A stretch of DNA of 64,000 nucleotides, from contig NZ_RMBX01000013.1 in NCBI RefSeq assembly GCF_003807585.1, positions 213,939 through 277,938 on the forward strand. The letters run 5' to 3'. The stretch's first letter is position 1. Each line of letters opens with the position of its first letter. Source of the stretch: Chitinophaga barathri. GTDB taxonomy: Bacteria > Bacteroidota > Bacteroidia > Chitinophagales > Chitinophagaceae. Made by a program: the position numbers and the translations under genes. The notes below the pieces were generated by a model. The model made no database searches. It saw only the letters and a program-made list of their open reading frames with translations, and was not told where the DNA came from. Positions 58,447 to 64,000 of the stretch are shown here, one piece after another.

Positions 58447-58542
58447 GGCTTTGTTATAAAAACAAACAGGCGTGGTCGTTAGCACCACACCTGCAGCTTA
58501 TTCAGGGTTTCCAATAATTCAGGATGATTCAGGCCGGTATCA

Positions 58543-59553
58543 TTAGTAGATAGTATTCCAGTCTTTTTTCATATCCACGATGGTCCAGTTTCTTTTGGCG
58601 GCTTCATCCAGCGCCTTGTCCAGCTTGCCGATATGCGAAGCCCGGTCGTACGCCCATTCTCTTTCCGCGTCCGTGTGATGTACGATCAGGCCGAAACGGA
58701 TGCCTTTGCCGATAGTGCTGTATTGCAGCATTTGCAGGTCCCCGTCTGAATTACCAAAGGCCGCGATCGGCTGTTTGCCGATGAACCGCTGGATGCCCAC
58801 GGGTTTGCCCGGCCCGTCGTCCACAAACAGGCCGTCGCTCTCACGGCGTAATGCCGGCGTATCATTGACCATTTCAAACTTCAGGTTCGCGTACGTGCCC
58901 ACGATATTCTCTGACGGAATGTTGTACGCCCGCTCCGCCCAGGGGCGCATAAAGTCCACGCCGCCGCCGGATACAATGAAGGTTTTAAAGCCGTTCTGCT
59001 GCAAATACAGGATCAGCTCTTTCATGGGTTTATAGGTCAGTTCGGTGTATTTAACTTTTTTGATAGGGTGCCTGGCTGTGTCTATCCAGTTAAGTACAAT
59101 CTGTTTGAATTCGGCGGAGGTCATGCCCGCGTGGCTGGCTCCTACGATCTGGCCGATGCCCATAATACCCGCTTCAGCCAGCGTTTTCATATCGTTTTCC
59201 AGTACTGCTTTGTAAGGCTGTTTCGTTTTCCATTCGGGATGCTGTGCGGCCAGCGACCTGATGCGGTCGAATGCAAAAAGGCCCTGGAAATACATCGGCT
59301 GTTCGGACCACAGTGTGCCGTCGTTGTCGAATACGGCGATGCGGTCTTCCGGCTTTACGTAATTCACATCATTACTGTCAGTCACCGCATCCACAAATTC
59401 CAGGATGGCGGTACGTGTTTTGCCTTCGTTCCAGGAAGGCAGCACTGAGTCTGGTAAAGGCTGGTCGGAGTTGGAACTTTGATGGCCGGGTGCAGGTTGT
59501 CTGCACCCGGTGATCATCAAAACAGCAGACAGGAGGTAAAATATCTTCTTCAT
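58543..59553 (-). CDS. HAD family hydrolase, lipoprotein type
   Basis: This 336-residue exported lipoprotein (LSAVLMITGCRQ) has a haloacid dehalogenase fold. Motif I is VFDNDGTLW (Asp76, Asp78), motif II is TFIVSGGG, and motif IV lies in ALRRESDGLFVDDGPGKP and AAFGNSDGDLQML. The cap region is helical. Secreted HAD phosphatases of this kind act on phosphate esters outside the cytoplasm; the substrate is unknown. It is downstream of a barrel-protein gene on the same strand, 9 bases away. Confidence 0.92.
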   Translation of the reverse strand: MKKIFYLLSAVLMITGCRQPAPGHQSSNSDQPLPDSVLPSWNEGKTRTAILEFVDAVTDSNDVNYVKPEDRIAVFDNDGTLWSEQPMYFQGLFAFDRIRSLAAQHPEWKTKQPYKAVLENDMKTLAEAGIMGIGQIVGASHAGMTSAEFKQIVLNWIDTARHPIKKVKYTELTYKPMKELILYLQQNGFKTFIVSGGGVDFMRPWAERAYNIPSENIVGTYANLKFEMVNDTPALRRESDGLFVDDGPGKPVGIQRFIGKQPIAAFGNSDGDLQMLQYSTIGKGIRFGLIVHHTDAEREWAYDRASHIGKLDKALDEAAKRNWTIVDMKKDWNTIY

Positions 59554-59562
59554 CCTTGCAGA

Positions 59563-60507
59563 TTATTTAGTGAATGATTTAACGTTATAAGCAATGGTGA
59601 GCATAAATGTGTTTCCCTGGAACCTGTTGCGGGCCATGATCTCGCCCAGCCAGCGGAAGCCCAGCTGGCTGCGGAGCCCCGGCAGGTAAATGTTTGCCTC
59701 CGGCCCCAGCCCGAACATTTTGTCTTTGTCCCCGCCCAGTGACACGATCTCCGAACCTACGGGTACTTCATCGGCGGTGCTTTTGAACTGGAAATAATAC
59801 ACCAGCCCCGCGTTGATGATCACAGGTATCGGGCCGTCGATGGCTTTTTTGTACCAGGTTTTTCCCAGCCCGCCTTCGATGGTCAGCAGGTTGCCCGCCT
59901 TCACTTCGCTGTCCCGCTTTTTGCCGTTCACCGCGTAGGAGAACAGGCCGGAGAAATGAATGGTCTTTTTCTGATCAAAATAAACGGTGGAGCCAGCGGC
60001 GAATTCATTGGAGAGCATACCCAGCCCGGTGTTGTCATCTGCGCCGGGTTCATATTTCCCCGCCGGGAAATACAAGGCGTAACTGAATATAAAGTCCGCC
60101 TGTTTTACTTCCCAGCCCAGCTGTACCGGCTGGAAATAAATATCCGTGAATGCAAGACTGTGTTTGGTGTTCGTAAGATTGGAGGAAATGCGGTTGGATG
60201 CAAAAGGGAACAGTACCGTACCGCCCAGTTTGCCGCCCAGTATTTTTTTATTGAATACCCATGCCCCGCCAATACCGGTGATAAACATATTAAGGTCTAC
60301 GTTGTCCGTGATCACATCGCCATTGTCGTTACGGAGCTTACCTGTGTTGTAAAGATAAACGGGTACTACCAGGCTGAAGCCGGGAGGGGCTTGCGAGCCG
60401 CTTTTGAGGCCGACATCGCCGAGGAGGTGGGTGCCTTTTAACTGGGCTGATGCAGGGCTTTCAAGGACAATGATCATCACCGCCAGCATTCTTAAGAATG
60501 TGCGCAT
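59563..60507 (-). CDS. Outer-membrane barrel protein, MetA-pathway-of-phenol-degradation-like
   Basis: This 314-residue protein has a signal peptide (LAVMIIVLESPASAQ). The mature part has the alternating strands and tight turns of a beta-barrel and ends with ITIAYNVKSFTK-like TIAYNVKSF, a barrel-type C-terminus. Blocks such as GFSLVVPVYLYNTGK, GGAWVFNKKILGGKLGGTVL and FIFSYALYFPAGKY match the phenol MetA pathway family of transporter-like proteins. Substrate is unknown. It is followed after 9 bases by the HAD lipoprotein gene, so the two are probably one operon. Confidence 0.87.
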   Translation of the reverse strand: MRTFLRMLAVMIIVLESPASAQLKGTHLLGDVGLKSGSQAPPGFSLVVPVYLYNTGKLRNDNGDVITDNVDLNMFITGIGGAWVFNKKILGGKLGGTVLFPFASNRISSNLTNTKHSLAFTDIYFQPVQLGWEVKQADFIFSYALYFPAGKYEPGADDNTGLGMLSNEFAAGSTVYFDQKKTIHFSGLFSYAVNGKKRDSEVKAGNLLTIEGGLGKTWYKKAIDGPIPVIINAGLVYYFQFKSTADEVPVGSEIVSLGGDKDKMFGLGPEANIYLPGLRSQLGFRWLGEIMARNRFQGNTFMLTIAYNVKSFTK

Positions 60508-60844
60508 ACGTCATTATTAATAAATGAGTAATCCTTTTCTGAACAATAATGATGAGAGGAAATGTGTGCTTAGGAGGGATTATAAACGTATATGCAATTT
60601 AACCAGTAATTCGCGAATCAAAAAATATTTTTCGTGTTCAGAACAATCAAACTTCATGTGTGTTAGTATTCTGGAGCCGCTATGAGCGGCAGTCTCTCCC
60701 TGGCATTAAACAACCTCATCTCCTTAGCTAGTTTCCTTTATCTGACGTCATAGTACGCCATACCGCTGATGCCCGGAAAACTCATTCATTATGTTTTATC
60801 ATACGTTGATAGGTTTATATAGGTTGATAATAGAACCGGGCGGA
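60508..60844. other. Intergenic region with stem-loops
   Basis: This region of about 340 bases separates the divergent barrel genes. It is A+T-rich near 60600-60640, with TATTTTTC at 60626-60633, one base from a -7 box. A small GCCGCT/AGCGGC stem lies near 60675. An ATG at 60791 opens the long form of the next gene but lacks a signal-like N-terminus. Confidence 0.4.
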
Positions 60845-60860
60845 ATGATCCCATTCCGCC
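60839..60860 (+). promoter_or_regulatory. Stem-loop over the start codon, followed by T-run
   Basis: A perfect 9-bp stem (60839-60847 with 60852-60860, loop of 4) contains the ATG at 60845 in its first arm and is followed by TTTTTCTTTTT. It has the shape of an intrinsic terminator or a start-codon-hiding hairpin. Confidence 0.55.
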
Positions 60861-61867
60861 AGTTTTTCTTTTTATGTTTTACATGCATACTGCTGAATAT
60901 GGCGGCGTCCGCCCAAACGGGCAGCGTAAAGGTGCATAAAAAGGATTCCGATTATGCGGACAGCATGAAGGGTAAAGGGTATCCCTGGCGTTTCCCGCTG
61001 CTGGGCAGCAAGGTAGCCTCGCGTGGTTTCAGCCTGCAATATCCGGTAGGTGCCATGATCAACTTTTCCCCCGGCAGCCAGAAAGTGAATATCAGCGACC
61101 TGAAAGTAGGCATCGGCAGCCACGAGCCGGTAGATCTTGACTTTGTCAAATTCGGTGAAGTGAAAGCGGAGATACAGGCCCTTACCGCCCGTATGGACCT
61201 CTGGGTGCTGCCTTTCCTGGATGTTTACGGCATTGCCGGGAAGGTGTGGAGCAAAACGAACGTGAGTGTGGTATCTCCCATCCAGTTCAATACCGAAGCG
61301 AATTTTGACGGGCATGTGTTAGGCCTCGGCGTCACGCTCGCCGGCGGGTATCACGGCTTTGTATCCATCAACGACTTCAACCATACCTGGACGATACTGG
61401 ATAATATTGAAGGCGCGGTGAAAACCTGGATGATAACGCCGCGGCTGGGCTATAATTTCAATTTCCCGAAAGACAGGATGCTGACCTTCTGGGTCGGCAC
61501 CACGGGCCTCCTGGTGGATAAAGGCACAGCGGGCTCTATCAATATCGGCAACCTGACTGAAGATATACCCCAGGATAAATTACAGGAGATCAAAGACGAA
61601 ACGGCATCCTGGTACCAGGGCCTCAGCCGCCCGCAGCAGATCGTCGTGAAAGATATCGCGGACAAGCTGATAGACAAGATTGAGACCAATAACCCCGATG
61701 GGGTTATTATTAATTATTCACTCCGCAAAAGACCGGTGAGCAACTGGAGTATGCTGGTGGGAGGGCAATACCAGTTCAGCAAACGCTGGCAGGCCAGGGT
61801 GGAAGTGGGATTCCTGGGCGGCAGACAGTCGGGCCTGCTGTCCGCAAACTACCGGTGGCGGTGGTGA
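60845..61867 (+). CDS. Outer-membrane beta-barrel protein of unknown function
   Basis: I prefer the ATG at 60845, which gives a signal peptide (FRQFFFLCFTCILLNMAASAQ) and 340 residues; the longer start at 60791 would put 18 extra residues ahead of it. The mature part is beta-rich (VGAMINFSPGSQKVNI, MLVGGQYQFSKRWQARVEVG) and ends with an aromatic residue, YRWRW, typical of outer-membrane barrels. No enzyme motif is seen. Its stop overlaps the next start by one base (TGATG), so the pair is translationally coupled. Confidence 0.78.
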   Translation: MIPFRQFFFLCFTCILLNMAASAQTGSVKVHKKDSDYADSMKGKGYPWRFPLLGSKVASRGFSLQYPVGAMINFSPGSQKVNISDLKVGIGSHEPVDLDFVKFGEVKAEIQALTARMDLWVLPFLDVYGIAGKVWSKTNVSVVSPIQFNTEANFDGHVLGLGVTLAGGYHGFVSINDFNHTWTILDNIEGAVKTWMITPRLGYNFNFPKDRMLTFWVGTTGLLVDKGTAGSINIGNLTEDIPQDKLQEIKDETASWYQGLSRPQQIVVKDIADKLIDKIETNNPDGVIINYSLRKRPVSNWSMLVGGQYQFSKRWQARVEVGFLGGRQSGLLSANYRWRW

Positions 61868-62922
61868 TGAAAAACATTCAGCTGCTGTTCCTGTTCGTCC
61901 TCCTGTCTGTTTGCCCGAGGGCGGCCGCGCAGGTGCTGCACCCGGAGGACAGGGACGAAGTGGTGTTTTATAACGATGATAAACTGATCGGAGAGATAAA
62001 AAGGATGCAACGCGGCGAGCTGGTATTTGACCCGGATAAAATAGACGACGATGTGACCATCAACCTGAAAGACGTTAAGATCCTCCGCGCCCGCCGCATC
62101 CCTTACGTGATAGAAGACATTTATACGAAAAAATATTACGGCACGATGGAACAGGGCATTGGTCCGGGCTGGGTGAAGATCATGATGGCAAACGATACCG
62201 CGGATGTGTTTGTGGAAGACCTGGATAATATCCATGAGCTGGAAGCCAATTTCTGGAAGCGGCTCACCGGTAACGTCAGCCTGGGTTTTTCGTTCACGCG
62301 CAGCAGCAATATCGGGCGCATCAACGGCAGCAATTCGCTCAGCTACGCCACCCGCTTGTGGACCTACCAGCTCACCGGCGACATTATTTACACGATAGAC
62401 GAGGAGTTCAGGGGAATCGAAAAAGCAGACCTGGCGCTGGGCGGTTATATCGAGTTCTGGAAAAAATGGTTCAGCGTTACGCAGGTACAATATCAGCGGA
62501 TCACAGAACTGGGGGTGACAGCGCGTATACAGGGCACGGAAGGGCTGGGGCCTATCCTGATCAAAAACCGGCACAACGACCTCCGGCTGGCAACGGGAGT
62601 GTCCGTTCAGCAGGAGTATAGCGCGGACAGCATAAAAGGAGATTCGAGAAGTTCGTCCGTGGAAATACCGGTGTTTTTTAACTATTACCTGTTCCGCCTG
62701 GGCACGCCGCGGTTGCAGCTGCAGGTTTCGAACAATGTGTTTTTCAGCACCACGCAGCCCGGCCGCTGGCGCTTCGACCAAAATACAACTGTAAGCTGGA
62801 AGATCATCAAACACCTGAATACGGACCTCCAGCTGTACACGAACTTCGACAGCAAACCCCTGGATGCGTCCGCGAGGAAAGTAGATTACGGCGTGGTGTT
62901 CAGTATCGGTTATTCATGGTAG
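61867..62922 (+). CDS. DUF481-like outer-membrane barrel protein
   Basis: 351 residues from the ATG at 61867, which overlaps the previous stop. The N-terminus is a signal peptide (LLFLFVLLSVCPRAAAQ). An early domain of about 90 residues (VVFYNDDKLIGEIKRMQRGEL, VTINLKDVKILRAR) is followed by a barrel-like region with FSFTRSSNIGRINGSNSLSY and LGGYIEFWKKWFSVTQVQYQR, ending FSIGYSW. This is the DUF481 plan of salt-inducible outer-membrane proteins. Function is unknown. The pairing with the preceding barrel gene suggests joint work. Confidence 0.8.
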   Translation: MKNIQLLFLFVLLSVCPRAAAQVLHPEDRDEVVFYNDDKLIGEIKRMQRGELVFDPDKIDDDVTINLKDVKILRARRIPYVIEDIYTKKYYGTMEQGIGPGWVKIMMANDTADVFVEDLDNIHELEANFWKRLTGNVSLGFSFTRSSNIGRINGSNSLSYATRLWTYQLTGDIIYTIDEEFRGIEKADLALGGYIEFWKKWFSVTQVQYQRITELGVTARIQGTEGLGPILIKNRHNDLRLATGVSVQQEYSADSIKGDSRSSSVEIPVFFNYYLFRLGTPRLQLQVSNNVFFSTTQPGRWRFDQNTTVSWKIIKHLNTDLQLYTNFDSKPLDASARKVDYGVVFSIGYSW

Positions 62923-62965
62923 AGAACAACAAACATATATATCATCATCACTAAAAAAGAAAAAC

Positions 62966-63529
62966 ATGAAAAGACTATCGTTCACAGGTTTAACGCTGGT
63001 GCTGCTTCTGGCGGCCTGCGGCCCGACATTAAAAGTCACGTCTGACTACGACCGTCAGGCCAATTTCGCACCGTACAAAACATTTGCATTTTATAACCCG
63101 GCAGGAGAAAAAAGCTCCATCAGCGAGTTGAACCGCAACCGCATACAGAATGCGGTGATCGATCAGATGAAAGCCAAAGGATATACCGAAGCTGATACTG
63201 CCAGCGCGGACCTGCTGGTGAATACGATCACCGTTGCCAAAGAAGGGAAAAGCGTGACCGCCAATACTGATTATTATGGTTATGGCGGCATGTACAGGCC
63301 TTATGGTTACTGGGGCGGCGGCATGGGCATGGCAACCAGCACCACCAATTATTCGGTGGATAAATACATAGACGGCTCCGTGATCGTAGACGTAATAGAC
63401 AGGAATAAACGACACCTGGTTTGGCAGGGAGTAGGCAACAGCCAGATCGACTCGCCGTTGAAAGATCCGGACACGCAAATCCCCAAAGCCATCGCTAAGA
63501 TTATGAGCAGTTTCCCATCTAAGCAGTAA
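62966..63529 (+). CDS. DUF4136 domain lipoprotein
   Basis: This 187-residue lipoprotein has lipobox LVLLLAACGP. The DUF4136 domain follows, with VTSDYDRQANFAPYKTFAF, an asparagine- and arginine-containing helix (SELNRNRIQNAVIDQMKAKG) and a YGYWGGGMG glycine- and tyrosine-rich insert. VDVIDRNKRHLVWQGVGN is a conserved-looking strand. Members are outer-membrane lipoproteins of unknown function. It lies 43 bases after the DUF481-like gene and is followed by a terminator. Confidence 0.92.
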   Translation: MKRLSFTGLTLVLLLAACGPTLKVTSDYDRQANFAPYKTFAFYNPAGEKSSISELNRNRIQNAVIDQMKAKGYTEADTASADLLVNTITVAKEGKSVTANTDYYGYGGMYRPYGYWGGGMGMATSTTNYSVDKYIDGSVIVDVIDRNKRHLVWQGVGNSQIDSPLKDPDTQIPKAIAKIMSSFPSKQ

Positions 63530-63570
63530 ACAAGCGGAATTGTCTCATAAAGGCTTTGTATTTGTAGTCC

Positions 63571-63601
63571 CCCCTGTCGTGAAAGCGGCAGGGGTTTTTT
63601 G
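63571..63601 (+). terminator. Terminator after the DUF4136 gene
   Basis: A 9-bp stem (63571-63579 with 63586-63594, one G-T pair) has a 6-base loop and runs into T residues. Confidence 0.85.
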
Positions 63602-63709
63602 TTGCCCCCATCTGTTAGTTACAACTATGCACTTTAGTGTAAGGGCTTTAGTAATGCAGGAAAATCCAGGACAGAACTGGCCTTGTCTGGAGCATCGTTG
63701 TGAAAGGGT

Positions 63710-63847
63710 CGTCATTGCGAGGAGCCGCGTGGGATCTGTGCAGGAGCTGCGACGAAGCAATCTCCGGATCCTGGTGTACATCCATTCGATGGAGGAGATT
63801 GCTTCGTCGCCCCACCCACTTTAGCGCTGCTGCTCCTCGCAATGACG
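63710..63847. repeat. 138-bp palindromic repeat element, copy 2
   Basis: Same length, orientation and paired inverted repeats as copy 1 (58309-58446), with scattered single-base changes mostly in the unpaired spacer parts. The outer 16-bp arms are at 63710-63725 and 63832-63847. Confidence 0.9.
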
Positions 63848-63860
63848 GGATTGCCCCTTC

Positions 63861-63891
63861 CGCTTTAGCTCAACTGCTCCTCGCAATGAAC
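63861..63891 (+). repeat. Partial third copy of the repeat arm
   Basis: Just after copy 2, a stretch with CTTTAGC and CTGCTCCTCGCAATGA repeats the last 30 or so bases of the element in diverged form. The final 100 bases of the window show no further feature. Confidence 0.55.
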
Positions 63892-64000
63892 TGTGTTTAA
63901 AAACAACTATTATTTAGATAATTTTTATCATATACTGTATGGGTAGTGGCTATTGCAAAGGCTTGTTTAATCAGTTTATTGGCTACTGCTATAAGCGCCA

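Noticed and set aside
58287..58517. Frame over repeat copy 1 and its twin at 63700-63900 coding for similar peptides
   Set aside because: The likeness comes from the 138-bp DNA repeat. Both lack signals of translation, and the arms must pair, which explains their sequence.

Overview
The window comes from the chromosome of a Bacteroidota bacterium, most likely of the Chitinophagaceae type. Three things point there: several promoters of the Bacteroidota form (a -7 box TAnnTTTG ahead of queA, prs, pth, the tRNA and the caspase-STAND gene), a secreted protein ending in a gliding/type IX-secretion C-terminal domain, and many Bacteroidota-style lipoproteins and Bat-type genes. Base composition is near half G+C by eye. 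There is no phage, plasmid, insertion sequence or CRISPR array.

Layout. 1-12.6 kb is mostly housekeeping: the end of an oligopeptide-type ABC ATPase, queA, ispD, a Gfo/Idh/MocA oxidoreductase, a large T9SS-type secreted protein, radC, the prs-rplY-pth group, an FAH-family enzyme, and a MarR regulator divergent from a fused alpha/beta E1 2-oxoacid dehydrogenase. A tRNA with a CAT anticodon follows, then a short AT-richer patch (12.7-13.9 kb) with an orphan membrane-anchored protein and what looks like the tail of a lipocalin-like protein. 14-19.5 kb holds an Arg/Asn-rich repeat protein, a PL8 polysaccharide lyase and a beta-propeller glycosidase.

19.6-27.9 kb is a tight operon of a SWIM zinc-finger protein, a DUF5691 protein, a MoxR-type AAA+ ATPase, a DUF5682 protein and a von Willebrand A protein, with a lipoprotein attached. 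It resembles the uncharacterised E. coli yehL/M/P/Q set. 28-42.8 kb is mixed: methyltransferase, GNAT, a PL6 lyase, an MscS channel, a lipoprotein with a possible permuted papain-like domain, a transglutaminase-like lipoprotein, an APH-type kinase and a Tat-exported phospholipase C. 42.9-47.3 kb is one gene for a 1451-residue caspase / STAND ATPase / beta-propeller protein, the strongest candidate for an immune or regulated-death effector.

47.4-58.2 kb holds a DUF6515 repeat protein, an arylsulfatase and a second, membrane-bound MoxR system (MoxR, DUF58, DUF4381, BatA, a BatB-BatC fusion, BatD), followed by an outer-membrane transporter-like protein. 58.3-64 kb has a HAD lipoprotein, several outer-membrane barrel proteins and a DUF4136 lipoprotein. 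This block is bracketed by two same-orientation copies of a 138-bp palindromic repeat.

Working together: the window contains two different MoxR/VWA machines, one apparently cytoplasmic and zinc-finger-linked and one in the envelope, plus a caspase-STAND gene. Functions for the SWIM cluster and the caspase protein are inferred from domain make-up only.
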